From: Ligula intestinalis
Lineage: Eukaryota > Platyhelminthes > Cestoda > Diphyllobothriidea > Diphyllobothriidae
Direction: 5' to 3'
Assembly (NCBI GenBank): GCA_036362985.1
Contig: JAYGXS010000004.1
Span: 25,520,603-25,584,602, forward strand
DNA: 64,000 bases
This document shows positions 43,816-56,362 of this stretch, piece after piece. A model generated the notes under the pieces. That model ran no database searches. It had not been told where the DNA came from and worked only from the letters and a program-made list of their open reading frames with translations. The position numbers were made by a program, and so were the translations under genes. Each line of letters starts with the position of its first letter. Positions within the stretch are counted from its first letter, which is position 1.

Positions 43816-44865
43816 ACCGGAACGCCGTGGTCCTAAGTCATGTCTGGTGGCCGAGAGTGGAGAAAAGGGGACTTGTTCGAGTGGTGCTTGGGCAGCCGCG
43901 AGAACTTAGACACACGCGTGTGTGTCCGAGTGGAAGTAGGTCAAGTCTCTGCAGGTCAGCGCGTCTGTAAGCGCTGACTGAGGTATTGGATGACTTTGAG
44001 GCAGCTGGCCTTGAACAATGACGCCGGACAAAGCAATGCAGGGCGTCGGACGGCAGTGACCACTACAAAGGTTCCCCAAGTCAGAAGTCAGCAAGACCAA
44101 TAAGGTAGGAGATTAAACTGTGGGAAAAGGAACTAACAAAAGGCGCTGCAGAAAGGAACGGCTCGCAGTAGACCAAACAGTTGTGTGTCCGCATTCTGTG
44201 TTCTGCGCCTCTGCGCAGGGTTGGAGACAACCTCTGACCTGTCCTGTAACCAATCAGGAAATGGGTCACGCTGATTGGGCGGAAAGGCTTCGCGGCTATC
44301 GGTACGGGTCGAAGAGTCACATGCGAGCCTGCAATCTGGCAGGAGGAAAAATGTGTTAGTGCAGGGCTGATCGCACGACCGCCAAAGGCTCATCGAAATT
44401 GGTATTGGAGCTCACGCCGGGGCCTTCCCAGCCAGACGCATATCGATCCGTAGTTTTATGAGCATTTTCCGTACTTTAAACAGCTTGTCTAATGAGCTGC
44501 ATCGTCGCGATGGCGTAGTCAGTAAATGTAATCGTTAAGGAGATGAAAAAAGCACAGACTAATTAGGCTGTAATTATCTCTAAGATGTCGAAGAGTATTC
44601 ATAAATATGTTCGAATTTTAAATTAAAAATCTGCGGGAAAATGGTGCGGCCAAACATCGTCCTTACTGCAGATGGTCTGGATGACTATTTGAGGGAGTAG
44701 GGTAGCAGTACCTTTATGCCAGTTTAATACAACATCCAGTAAGACCTTCGTGGACGAATAGAGGATGAATAAATGAGGTTCCACACTCCTAATCCCGTCA
44801 AATTTTCAGTTTCAACAACTGAGGTTATACACCACAAAAATAGGAGACTTTAGTTGACCCTATTT
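43816..44865. other. Unassigned repeat-like DNA
   Basis: A GGTTCCCCAAxTC block at 44070 recurs at about 19910 and 56010, and two CCAAT-type inverted boxes lie at 44248 and 44270, so more dispersed repeats are likely. No gene was recognised. Confidence 0.35.
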
Positions 44866-44867
44866 GG

Positions 44868-45085
44868 CACTTTCTTTCACAATTTGCGCCTCGTGACACG
44901 GTTCAGCCGCTTCCACCTCATATATTTTATTAAGTCCCCTATTATTGGGGGGCGGGTAGCAGATCTGAATAATCTAGATAACCCGGTTATGAAAAATTCG
45001 TGGCCTCCGTGGGATTCGAACCCACGTCATCAGGGAAAGACATTAGTGCACCCAACGCTCTACCGATTGAGCTACGAAGGCGAAA
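44868..45085 (-). mobile_element. tRNA-derived SINE (family S), full length, minus strand
   Basis: The head reads GCCTTCGTAGCTCAATCGG, then a GTAGAGCG A-box end, a long anticodon region, and a perfect T arm GTGGGTTCGAATCCCAC. Acceptor arms pair only if offset by one base. The body includes CCCCCAATAATAGGGG and the tail GTCACGAGGCGCAAATTGTG. Body and tail recur at 45533 in the opposite orientation. Confidence 0.82.
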
Positions 45086-45234
45086 GCTGCCTTGTCAACT
45101 GTGGAACAGCCAATTATAGGTGTTGCAGATTCCGCGAGAACGCGGCGGCCAATACCACACCCGTAGTCGCAGGCTGACCTCATTATGTCTGGTCATTCGC
45201 CTTCGGACCAAGCCGCCCTAGCCGATGGACGTGC

Positions 45235-45360
45235 CGCCCGACATTCCACGGCTTCCTGCATATGCTCCATTCCATCTGTACAGAATAAAGTATTCCTACC
45301 ACCCTGGCTTCACATTTCTTCTCTTCTCCTAAGGAAACAGGCCTGGAGATCGTTCTCTAT
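45235..45360 (-). mobile_element. Family A repeat, subtype A2, 5' fragment, minus strand
   Basis: Plus strand shows CTCCATTCCATCTGTACAG, AAAGTATTCCTACC and CTCCTAAGGAAACAGGCCTG. Confidence 0.62.
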
Positions 45361-45532
45361 AAGCCTTAATGCCTTGATAGGCTCGCCGAAAACCATGAAT
45401 GTAATCGCACTTGGGTTCATTTACCCGCCTAGCCACCAATATGGACACAGTGAGCTGACTGCCCAAACAGGATTTCCGCCAGAATGACTGCTAGGTATGC
45501 TTTAATTATTAGACAGGAGGTTGGCACGACTT

Positions 45533-45757
45533 TCGGCGTGCGTTTGTAGCTCAATTAATAGAGCATTAGCTGTAATAAAGCCTTCCCCTGCTGAGGTGTG
45601 TTCGAATCCCACCCAGACCACGCATTTTTCACAACTGGGTCAACTTACGTATCCAAATCTTCTACCCTATCCCCCATATAATAGGGGGCTTAACAGCATG
45701 TACATATGATGTGGAAGCGGCTGACTCCTGTCAAGAGGCACGAATTCTGAAAAAAGC
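45533..45757 (+). mobile_element. tRNA-derived SINE (family S), full length, plus strand
   Basis: The head has GTTTGTAGCTCAATTAATAG (A-box region) and a B box GTGTTCGAATCCCAC. The body has ACGCATTTTTCACAACTGGG and the hairpin CCCCCATATAATAGGGGG. The tail is AGAGGCACGAATTCTGAAAA. GCGTG and GTTTG on the 5' side pair with CAGAC and CACGC on the 3' side. It forms an inverted pair with the 44868 copy, about 450 bp apart. Confidence 0.82.
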
Positions 45758-45977
45758 AATAAAAGGAAAAAATGTCAAGTAAAACAATTACGGGGTGTTG
45801 GCTGTAGCATCTTCTGTTACAGTCTGTATCCGTAAGCTCTTTACTATGTTACATGTGAATCGTCACACGGACTGCGCAAAGTGTTTCATGGGACTCGAAA
45901 CAATTCCTAACGTCTGTTTCTGTCAATTCTTATTTTTTCCGACCTTCATTTAGGTGAATTTCGCTGATGGTGAGAAT

Positions 45978-46413
45978 CAATCGAGGAGTGTTTAATCTAA
46001 GGAGGTTAAGCCTGACAGCTACGATCTTCCAGGCCCGCTTTATTAGGGCATGGGAGAGAAGTTATGGGAAGACCAGAGTACAGTAGTCGCCGGCTATTAA
46101 GCCTAACTCGAGCCCAGACCAAATTGGGCTTCATAAGTGGCGGGCTTATTAACCGGCGACTACTATAGTAGGAAGAATATATTCTTTGCAAAATGAATTG
46201 GAGAAGAGGCAGTAGGAAAATTGACTACCAGACGACCGCACAACCGCAAGCCAGCGGACGGCTTCTGAAGTCAGGTCTGCTCGGTAGTTTTCAAATGAGG
46301 TCCTATGTGAATCGGTCTGTGATTGGCTGTTATTGAGCACTATCGAAAGTGCACTTCGACTTGAGCTAGTCACGACAGGCGTTCGCAAGTGCATTTCGTG
46401 TTGAGCTAGTCAC
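45978..46413 (+). mobile_element. Family A repeat, subtype A2, interrupted by a MITE
   Basis: Full A2 order, from AATCGAGG through CTACCAGACGACCGCACAAC to two GAGCTAGTCAC motifs. The AGAGTAGTAGGAAG core is split by the 85-bp insertion at 46081-46165. Confidence 0.77.
46081..46165. mobile_element. 85-bp MITE with TA target-site duplication
   Basis: The left end CAGTAGTCGCCGGCTATTAA and the right end are imperfect inverted repeats of about 23 bp, and an inner AGCCCA/TGGGCT pair makes the whole element a hairpin. TA at 46079-46080 and 46166-46167 flanks it; uninterrupted A copies have a single TA here (GAGTAGTAGG). TA duplication points to the Tc1/mariner superfamily by convention. Confidence 0.82.
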
Positions 46414-49400
46414 GGCACTTATGGAGCCTCTGTAGGATTAAAGTCACGTCGATTAAGTTACTGAGCTTTTTAACCCAATTCTGGCGACTTACACACGCTT
46501 CAGTACTCAACAGCAAATGTTAGGGCACCGAGTAGACTAGTAGGTACGAGTTTCATTATCTTTTGGGTAACTAGAGTCACTGACAGGAATTAATCCTCTG
46601 CCATGTAGTTGTCTGAACACCAATAAATTATCAGGAATAGCAGTTGCAACCATTCCTGACAACTCGGGGTGACCAAAATTAGGCTACACTACCCGGTAGC
46701 ATGCGCACATAAGAATTTGCTAAGATGCTTGTTGTTTCCCTGGCTAAGCGCCCCCACCATTTGTCTTCATTTACTAGGTAGGGCCAACAGTTGGTACCAA
46801 AGAGTGCCCGAATGTGTACGAAGATTTTGCGAAAGCGGTCAATCTTTTGTCCGTGGGGTTTCTATGATACGCATTGGCAGAAACTATTTTCTACAAAGAA
46901 GTATCTTACCATTTGCGCATAGTTAACACGATCATTTTCACTGCCTATGTACACGGTAAAGTATAGACATTTTTGTTAACGGTCGCAACTATTCGATGCG
47001 GTAAAATAAGATACAGCCAGACAGTTCTATTTCTGTGTTTTGGGACAAAAAATTCAGAAAATGGCACAGAGTAATTTTTAAATTGAATTTGTTTCTCATT
47101 TCAGAAAAACAGTGCGATTCTTTTAACTTACCTCCATTTAATTTCCACTAAATTAAGATCAGCTTTTACGGTTTCGGAAGGCCTTTGATTGTACTCCTTG
47201 AGGGGAGCATATAAAAAGCAAAAGTTTCAGTTCTGTTATATTAAATAGCGTAGCAAATTTCATAGATATCCCGCAGACTCCGATTCTCACGTGCGGCTGA
47301 TCAAGAGTTCCGAGTAGTGCTAGCGGTGACTACAAGCATATATTTCTGAACTGCATGAGACGCGCACAACTCATAAGGCACAATGCAATTTTACGTGTAA
47401 CTGGTCAGTAATAAGTAAAAGTGTATAGGAATTAAGCATGGTACTGAGGCGATGATAGATAAATTGTCTGCTGCGAATATTTACTGAAAGGATTTAATAA
47501 GTAATTTTGGCTTCCTTTCTATCCAGAAGTGTTCTTGTATTGAGTAAGACCTTTCTGCGCAGACTGTAAACCTTTCCAAATAATTTTAAATTCTATCGTT
47601 TCACTGAAACAGACCTTTTCATAGGGCACACGTGGAAGCCTCTATCACCGTTTAAAGCTCCTACAAAACGTGTTATGCAAGACTATGGGGCATATATCCA
47701 TGGAGACCTGTGAAGCGACTGTCTTCGTGGGAGCGGTGGATCATGATGCGTACCTGACATTACTCATCCACATGTTCTCTCCTCTTTACTGTGTCCCGCA
47801 TGAATCGTCACATGTTCTATAACATGCGCTTTAAGGGCCTCTAAACCACCAACCGAGATTCATTTGAGTGATTATTACCGCAGATAACCATCTGGATCTG
47901 TCAAACTATAATCTCATCTCTGAAGTTACCAAGGTTTTCGGACGAATGTCAGGGACCTATGTACATTTCAGCGATTAAGCGGAAAATTCTTCGACAGCAA
48001 GTAGAGAGGTAACGTGTTCCTTCATCATTTGATTAAGTAGGATTACTGGCGGATACTGATCACTGTTTGTATGTTAAGACAGTCTCTCCAGTTCCAATAA
48101 ATTGACACAGACAACAGTGACTGTAAACAAAGGGATGACTATAATCAGTTAACTCAGGGAATTGTTGTAAAGGTCCCGGTAAATATTATGCAATAGGCAA
48201 AAGAAAGCACTCGAAAATTAGATTCAATTCACACCGATTTTTTTATGAGCTACAGCGGTAGAAGGTAGACTGGGGAATTAATTCAAGAAATTGCGTAATT
48301 ATAGGTCAGTCAAATCTAGGTTTGTGTGCTGTATGAATGTGAGCAGGTAGTTGTCGGTATCTTACGGTGCGAATAGATATTTCCGTTAAATATTAATTCA
48401 ACCACCAAAAATAGCTTGCTGAAAAACTTAAAATCCAAAATAAAATTCTTTAGGAATAGACCTTAGGTAATCCATAATCTTAATTTGTTCCAAAAATTAA
48501 AGTAGAAATGCGGTATCGTAGCCTCTGAACAGCCGGCTAGCTAGCAAATCTATTTAAACTCACATTCGAGGACCGGAAATGAAACAATAACACGTTTGGA
48601 ATTTTCGAGTTTCGATTTCTTACGTCAACTAGCGTTTTTGATTGTACAAGTTGCGAGTTCAAATGAACACAATTTTCATGGGGTCACATATCGGGATGAT
48701 GGTTAGTGATTACAAAGTGAAATATAATTAGTGGATACTGTCATATGCATTCTACTATTGATGTATCAGATGAATTTTGTAGCTTAAGTAATCTGCACAC
48801 GCTGGGGTCTGCTGAACTTATAGCTGTCCGTGAAATGTCAGCGAGCCCGAAGCGAGCCTCTCAGACGTGTCTGATCGATTGCGTAAAAAGTCGTTAGTTG
48901 CATTTCATAATTTCCAAAACTTACCAAGTAAGAGTTATCTCTTTAAGATGACAATTTGGGTCATCCTAAGCGTGTAATTTAACAGAAGAACATGTATGCT
49001 GTCTTAAAAGTGATTTTCTGGGGTGTTTTGTAGATAGAATTTCACGTCCATCAGGGGTTTCTGAAGTGAGACCTGAGAGTAGAGTCTGACAAAAGACATT
49101 ATTTGGAATCCAAAAACTGGTCAAACTTCCCCGATTAATTTTTACGGAACCATGGAAAAAGGTTATGTACGTAGACCTCTATCCGCAAGGTGTCTAACGA
49201 AGAGTACCTCAGAGGATAATGCTTTTTTATTGGTCACAAGCATATAAACCACCGAATTTTTTCTAGAAGTTTATTTTCCTCGGCTATGAGTTTCTATGTT
49301 TCGTTGAGTCTACCAACAGGATTTAACCAACCATATGCATTAAATTAAACGTTAAAGAACTCATTATTTCCGTAAATGCTATTCAGCAACGTTATTTCGA

Positions 49401-51430
49401 AGGTTTTTATTAACACACTAAGCAGGATTTATGTTTATGTGAAAAAGTATTCTCACTATTTTAAGGGTTATCTGAAACGCATCGTAATGCAGCACCATAA
49501 ATAGCTAAAAATAAATTTTGCGACAGGGAAATATCTCTTGATATACACAAATGATACGTTTACGATTACTCTGATAGGTCTGTTTACTTTTATTAGCCAT
49601 TGACCAGTCTGTCAACGTCTGATATTATGAAAAGCATTTAATGTCTCTATAGGCTAAATCAAGCAAGACCTGTTTGCTTTTAGTCAACCGCATCTCAAGG
49701 AACCTAAAAAAGGAAAGAAGAGTGGTCTATTTTCCTCAAAACCCTGTTGGAAACTACACTCGAACTTAAGCCTACTTGTTAATGGGCACCTTTGAAAACT
49801 GTAATACCATTCGCGCATGGCTCAGACTATCCTACCATTACCTATGATTAAGGACTCTCGAGAGAATCCGAAACGTCAGGAAATTAAACATCTTGTTCCA
49901 GTGATCGCATCTTCAGCTTCCGTAATACCATTTTCAAGCGTAATTCTAATTATGTTACTTCATTTGCTCGTTTTTTTGTAGACAGGTTTGCGTACACTTA
50001 AACCTTAAGTTTACTCAGAGGTAGCAGTTTTTAACGTTTTCGGAATTCGCCGCATTTCTAGACAGCAGAATATTACTTCAAACATTCCTTTTATGCTTTA
50101 AATCCGCATAATTTTGTTCCTTGGTACTTTACAGCTGTGGTACGCTCGTTGATGTCGGTTTGCGAATGATGAGCAGTCTTTCCTAACTTATGGCATTGAG
50201 CATGTGTACGGTTACGCACTGTTGCTCACATAACTCACACCACTTATTCCCGACAAATTTCACTTCATAATTTAAGTATGCCTTATCACTTATGTGCCTC
50301 TCATAAATTTCAGAAGTGCATGCTCCAACTGCACCTTGCGTCTCGCAATGCGTCAGTTTTCGCATAACAATATATTGCTAATAAGTCAACCAGTAATACT
50401 TCAATCCGTGCTTATTCCATTTCTGGTGACGGTTCTCTTCTACGTTTTGATGCTAGCTTACGCATAAGCTGACATGTTTTGTCAAGTGAACAGTACGCTT
50501 CCTATTTTCTTCGAGAGTTGCAAGACATTCTAATTAGAATCTCAATATACACGCCCACAAAAGTGAGGTAACATCGGCAAAAGCCAAACGGCAAGGCACG
50601 TAAAATGAAGTCTGTTTTAAAAACCTCAAAACAACTGAGAATGATATTATCTCAGATAATTTTGTTGGCAAAAGGGTATGCAAAGAGCGTTTTTGATCTT
50701 AATTAACACAAGACCTAAGAACAGAAATAGAAATGTTCTTCTTAGGCTCGCAGAATGTAAAATCAGTAAGTGAACATAAGGCTTCAGATTTACCATTTGT
50801 CTTGAATGCACATTTGCTTCCTTTCAGTAGGTAAACTCGTAATTGGCTAACGCAAGCTCTACTTTATTGGGAACATTCTCTCAAATTACAGTTTGGATTG
50901 ATGGATTAAATGTAGAACATTCAAGCGTATAAGTAAATGCCTGCAGACAATGGTATATTCCGATTTTTCGCTCCTTTCTCTTAAGCTCTTAAGAACGCAA
51001 ATTCTGTATAAAAGTGGCGATTTGGGCTTATTGGGACAATAGGGGAGTGGTTAACTAAAATTCACCTACGGTTTTTACTCGCGTTCAGAATTTAGGACTT
51101 AAAGTGATTTTGGAAGGGTAGACTTCATGCTGGGCATGAACTCAATCAGTTTAATAGAAAAATGGAGAGGTTCCTGACTTTGAGGTATCATTTCTCCTCT
51201 TTCTATTCATCCTTGAATTTCTTGTTGTCTTTGATTAACGCGGCACTCTGCTTATTCATGCATTCTTCCTACTGCTTTCCCATGCTCTCCTGTCATATCC
51301 TCTTTTGTTAAGAAAAAGATGCGGCATAATCCTACTTTAGGTCCCAGATCAGCACGCAAAAGCCCCATCTTTCTGCAAAACAGGATCGGGTGTAACAAAG
51401 AGTGTCAGGTCTGGGCAATGCAAGAGAAAG
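46414..51430. other. Five kb of AT-rich DNA without recognised genes
   Basis: Only short chance frames. 46990-47140 has weak similarity to 23110-23230. No RNA genes or recent repeats were seen. Confidence 0.5.
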
Positions 51431-51434
51431 CTAA

Positions 51435-51745
51435 TATAAATAAATAAAATAAAGTTTATTAAATTTTAAAAACAGGAATAATTATTTTAATAATCTAATG
51501 TTCATAAACAAAAAGCGCGCTATAAGCAAAATGTGCAATTATGCTAATATTGCGAAACAACTAAATTAAAAAAGACTAACTAAAACTAAAATCAACTAAC
51601 TTAAAAAACGTAAACTAAAGTAAGCTAGACTCACTTAACTAAAAAGTAATCTGAAACTAAATAAAAATAGTAAGCATAATAATGAACTGAAAACTAAAAT
51701 TAAATATAAATAAGTTAAATAAAACAACTGAAATAAACTAACACG
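51435..51745 (+). repeat. A-rich low-complexity tract, AACTAAA-type
   Basis: Dense repetition of ACTAAAA/AACTAAA/TAAATAAA words for about 310 bp, with almost no G. Likely microsatellite-like expansion and decay. Confidence 0.7.
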
Positions 51746-52490
51746 AAGTTGTTGCGCATGTTAATTGAAGGGGTGAGCGGGGCTTCGCACCGCAAGCTAT
51801 ACCAATCTAACTCCAGAACGATAAGTTGGACCTTAGGCAGGTTAAAGGAGGCAACGTACTAACCAACACATTTTTTCAGGAATATCAAGGAATCCAATAA
51901 ACTATCAAGTAAAAGAAAGTAAAAAATGTCCAAATTTGTCACACCCAATTAAATATAAATAGGTAAGATATGTAAGTGAATTTTTGTTTTTATTTATGGA
52001 AAGTTATTTTGTTGCGAAAACATAAGATTATTTAAACAATTTCTGGGACCCAAAGTAGGATTTCACGGAAGATTCGGGCATTTAAAGACTCAAGACGATC
52101 GGCCTCCCTATTCCTTCGATTTTCCCAACATCAGTGCGTGGAATAAACTTGGCCATCTGTGAAGATACCAGCCGTTGACTCTGTCCAATGGCTGCAGACA
52201 AATGGTGGGGCTCTTAGCCAGAGGAACAGCAGGGACCTTATGAAAGTTTTCTCTGCGCACGCCATCACGTTGTGTAGACTGATTTTAGCCGCCCGATTCG
52301 TTGGTAATTGTTGCAGCTGCCAAACCCCTACTAGTTGATTGGGATTCGAAAAACTACATTACAGGTGATTAATTCCTGTCCATGATTCTAGCTACCTAGA
52401 TGATAAAGAAATTAGACCCTTTTCCACTCAGTGCATATATAGGTCGCCAACGTTGGGGTTTAAAAATTTAGTAGCTTCAACGAATGAATT
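51746..52490. other. No recognised gene
   Basis: A GGGCTTCGCACCGCAAGC block and other unique sequence. Nothing was recognised. Confidence 0.35.
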
Positions 52491-52494
52491 TTAG

Positions 52495-52890
52495 GCCTAC
52501 AGAAGCCCAATAGGTGAAAGCTACATAAATTAATTTAGAAAAAATGATCATAATTTGCGGAAACAGTGGTTGCGTGATTTTTCGAGTCCTATGAAACATG
52601 TGATATAGTCCATGTGACCACCTTAAAGGGAAAGAACTTGTGGATACGTACTGTAACAGAAGAAGCTAAGGCTGACCCCTGTAGTTGTTTTACTTGTCTT
52701 TTTTTGCTTTTGGTACATTTTTTTCAGAATTCGCGCCTCGTGACATGGTACAGCAGATTTCATACCGTCGACTCTGTCAATTTCCCCTATCGTTGCCTAC
52801 CGTACCTTTTATTGTGCATTTGTTTCAGTTCATATTACATTTTATAGAACACTATACACTGCTCTGACATTATATACTTTTGTGCTACTG
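52495..52890 (-). repeat. Family F8 dispersed repeat, copy 2
   Basis: Collinear with 4932-5345. The block 52728-52800 (CAGAATTCGCGCCTCGTGAC, CAATTTCCCCTATC) matches the SINE S tail in reverse complement. Confidence 0.65.
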
Positions 52891-52899
52891 CATCGCTTT

Positions 52900-53380
52900 G
52901 TAGGATATGAAGTAGTGCGGCCTGATGATAAGCGATAGAACGTATCCCAACGGTTATAAACTAGTAGATAACATATGCGTGGAAGGCCAGAGCGTTAAGG
53001 ATAATTAAATACAGTGCAGAAGGAAAAGAATATGAGTAGTGGGGTTATTGACTCCCAGACGAATGCAGCCCAGCAATGAGCAGGCCGCGTCCAAAGTCGC
53101 ATTCCGGCAGTGGGTTCATCGGGTCCGAATGTCTGCAACCGGCAGTGAAGTCGCCGGCTCTGGGAGTGTCTGAGCGTAAGCATTTACCACACTAAGGTCC
53201 TTTGTGAACTGGCCTTGAAAAGTGGTTGGCCAGTTAGGACAGACAGAGGGTGAACACACGTCTGTGACCCTAGCCTGCCTTTGACACGCTCTGGTGCGCA
53301 CGTGCTCAGTGGACACGAGTAACAGATATGCTAGACATGCCCCAAAGGCGTACGAACAAAGCATGGCTTACACCAGGAGG
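52900..53380 (+). repeat. Family F6 dispersed repeat, copy 3
   Basis: ACGTATCCCAACGGTTATAA, GGAGTGTCTGAGCGTAAGC, TTGTGAACTGGCCTTG, TTAGGACAGACAGAGGGTG and GGACACGAGTAACAGATATG occur in the F6 order. Confidence 0.76.
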
Positions 53381-53705
53381 TTGCTACAGCTTTCTATAAC
53401 ATTTTAACACTTTCGGTACCTATCACCGCATATTTCTTCTGTTGCGTTGCAATTAAACCCTATAGTCATTGTTTTCATATACCACTCATTATCTCTAACA
53501 CGGCGATATCATAACGAGATTACACACCCTTTAGAAGATAGTGGCGTAGCAGCGTCATCAGAAAGACTCAAATATAGTTTCCCAATATACAGGGCTGACT
53601 GGTCTCCACAGGCTCACAGTTGCTTAACAGATACGTTGGTAGCAGCTAGTCCAGCTGGGGTGAAATCCTGGTCTCATTCGTCCCACCTATACTGTTTTCA
53701 CATCA

Positions 53706-54720
53706 CCTAACGATATTGTGCAACACATCCGAACCGTCGGACCTCTTGTGCTTTCTCGTTTCGTGCCTGCATATCTTGCTGCCGCTAAGGCCGAGTTCGA
53801 GTATATGCTTCAGATGGGCATGCCCTCTCCATATGGTCCCCAAAGGCTGTCAATGGTGACTGGTGTCCCTGTGGTTACTACATGGGTATGAAAAATGTCA
53901 CTATCCCGGACCGCTATCCCGTTCTTTGAAGATCGATCTGGCCCGTGCCTCCTATCAAATCACTATAGTTACTGAGGACGTTTCAAAGACCGCTGTCGCA
54001 ACCTCCTTTTGCCTGGTTGAATTCCTGCGCATGCCGTTTGGACACCGCAATGTTTTCCAAATGTCCCAGACGTTTGTAGACAGTGCTTCGTGGCCTCTCT
54101 TTTGTCTACTCCTACATCGACGACGTTTTGGTTGCCAGCTCCTCCACCAAAGACCACATGGAGCATCTCGCAACGGTGTTCGATCAACTTCAACAATTTG
54201 GCTTTGTCTTCAACCCGTCCAAGTGTGTCTGTGGCGTTCCCTCTCTTGAGTTTCTTGGACACCAGGTTAACACCAATGGCATCCATCCTCTCTCTTCCCA
54301 GGTTGCGGCCATCCGTGATTTCCCTCCTCTTTCTTCCAGGCGTCAACTCCAGTGGTTTTTGGGTATGGTGAATTTTTACCGCCGGTTTCTCCTTAACTGT
54401 GCCGACAAAATTCTGCCACTCACGAACCTCCTTTCGGGTCGAGCTATCCGTAAATGCTCTCGTTGCTTTCGACAAAGTCAAGACTGCCTCAGCTGATGTC
54501 ATCCTCTTGATGTGCCCAGTCCCTGATGCTACTAACTCTCTCATCCTTTACGCCTCTAATTTCACAGTCGATGCGGTTCTCCAGGAGCACCTTGCAGGTC
54601 CTTAGTCGTGTATTATGCAAAATTTCCGAACATCCAATCTCTTGCTCGTGGTAGATTTTCCAAATTCCTTCGATATTTTCATTCCAGCCTTTCTAGTTCA
54701 CGTCGAAAACAGCCTTTGTT
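53706..54720 (+). pseudogene. Ty3/gypsy LTR-retrotransposon pol fragment
   Basis: Decayed RT and start of RNase H in several frames. Visible pieces in order: LAAAKAEFEYMLQMGM (53770), KIDLARASYQITI with EFLRMPFGHRN (53930-54050), then the catalytic SYIDDVLVASSS (about 54110), CGVPSLEFLGHQVN, FLGMVNFYRRFL, and an RNase H start with YASNFTVDAVLQEHLAGP (54550-54603). Multiple frameshifts, no LTRs, gag, protease or integrase were seen. Inactive relic. Confidence 0.85.
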
Positions 54721-54721
54721 G

Positions 54722-55050
54722 TAGCATCCTGTAAGCACGTAACGAGATATGATTTAAGGAATGCATGAAGGCATGGACTTGCTTATAAATTAATTATTCC
54801 AATCTGCTAAATGAATCGTCAATTGTCGGTTTCAGTGCTTGTCTGCGTTTTTTTTTCAACGCGTTGACCCTGAGACCTTAATTAATCCGAGCACACAGAG
54901 TTTCTTAGCACTTTTGTCAACGGGTTGTTTGCTGCAAATCACATGGTGCTATGTTGTTATGGCCTTCTGAATTGAAGTCACACGCCTTAGGGGAAAAGTC
55001 CAAATAACTTAACCCAACAGCTAGCTTTCTTAACATTCATTCGCCAGCAA
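54722..55050 (+). repeat. Family F12 dispersed repeat, copy 1
   Basis: It aligns with 58958-59290: ATATGxTTTAAGG, ATTATTCCAATC, TTGTCxGTTTxAGxGCTTG, CCTGAGAC, AGTCACACGCCT, CGCCAGCA in the same order. Confidence 0.72.
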
Positions 55051-55069
55051 CCTGGCCGATCAGTAAGTT

Positions 55070-55535
55070 TGAGCAAGTTGTAGCAACTTTCCACCGTTTA
55101 TCTGGCTGTGCGCACGCATTCGCGTATTCGACGACGTCTCATTTCGGGTCACCTAAAGTGCTCACAATTTTCAAGTTCGACGACAATTTTACATTTCGTA
55201 CATAGGAGAATATGTATTGGTTCGTTCTTCTGTGCACGCATTGGAGGTCACTAAAGCAAAAGGATGCCATAGTAGCCTGGAATAATTGGTCTCGTCCCGA
55301 GGATAATACTTATCTTCATCGGTGATCTCGCTCGATCCTAAATGAAGGCAGTTCTCTGCAGCCAAACTGACTTAGCGGAGCGTTTTTAGGTTGCGAATTC
55401 CGCAGATTAACGCTTACCTTCTTCAGTGTGTCGGAAGTTATTTCATGGAGATAATCAGAATAGTCTGCCGATCCACACCCTGCCTCGACTACATCTGAGA
55501 ATATTGTGCTCACAAACGAAAGTGTGCGGTGGTGC
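55070..55535 (+). repeat. Family F13 dispersed repeat, plus-strand copy
   Basis: Inverted relative to the 41325 copy. It holds a long hairpin, GATAATACTTATC, next to CCGAGG/TCATCGG. Confidence 0.75.
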
Positions 55536-56360
55536 CCGACTTTCTTGCCTTTAATTATCTACGCAACCTAAGCTAACTCTACCGCTTGTTTTACTGAACA
55601 AAGATTCTAGGACGGCCTAACGAACAGCCTTAACAAGCAGTAGCTTGCAAGCCATAGCCGCACCCCAAGCGGGCTATCGATTGGCCTACACGGGCGAATT
55701 TACACAGGCCGTCAATCGATCGATAATTCAAATTTCCAGTTGCAGTAAGCCGTCGAGTCATTTGCCAATCGCACCGATGGCCAATCTAGAAGCGAATCTG
55801 ATTGGCTCAAGAGAAATCGTTTACATGCGTTCGTTGCTCTAAATATGTTGTACCTATGACATTGTTCATTCAGGTTTTTGTCTTATCGAACATAGAGACC
55901 CCCTGTTCGACGGCTTGGAATGTGCTAGCTGCTCACATCGTTTGACATTTAATTTTTAATTCTTACATAGCTTCTCTTTTCGGAGGTTGGTTGTGTTGAT
56001 AACAAACGGTTCCCCAAATCAAAATTCAGGTAAGACGGAGTTGGTAAGAAGAGCTTTTACTGCGTAAAAAGGGCCTTACAACTTGGCCCTGCCAAGCGAT
56101 AGGACACACTGTATCTTCAGGCAGGTTGAGTGAGCCGCTGTGTCCGCTGCTGCGTAGACTTCACTGCGGAATGTTCTTAGTCGCCTGTGCAGCCAATCGG
56201 GTGGAACGGCGTAGATGGATTGGCTCGAACTAAAGTGCACGTCAGAAGGCGAGTCGCCGTGAGGAGCATAGGACGGACAGGTAATCGCGGGCATAATGCA
56301 GTGATTGACAAAGATGCAGGGGGATCCAGAGGCTTGTCGGGCGCAGAGAGGATGAGTTGG
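55536..56360. other. Unassigned DNA
   Basis: A CCAATCGG/GATTGG-rich stretch near 56190-56225 and a GGTTCCCCAAATCA block (56009) also found at 19910 and 44070. No gene was recognised. Confidence 0.35.
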
Positions 56361-56362
56361 CG

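Noticed and set aside
45010..45035. CTGATGA next to the T arm of the SINE head
   Set aside because: It is followed by GAGG rather than GAAA, and the stem is explained by the tRNA-like T arm.
45002..45081. Functional tRNA gene
   Set aside because: Anticodon region is about 10 nt too long without a good stem, the acceptor pairs only with a one-base offset, and the SINE body follows.
52926..52950. CTGATGA followed by GATAGAAC in F6 repeat as a hammerhead
   Set aside because: The second core block reads GAAC, not GAAA, and other F6 copies lack CTGATGA.
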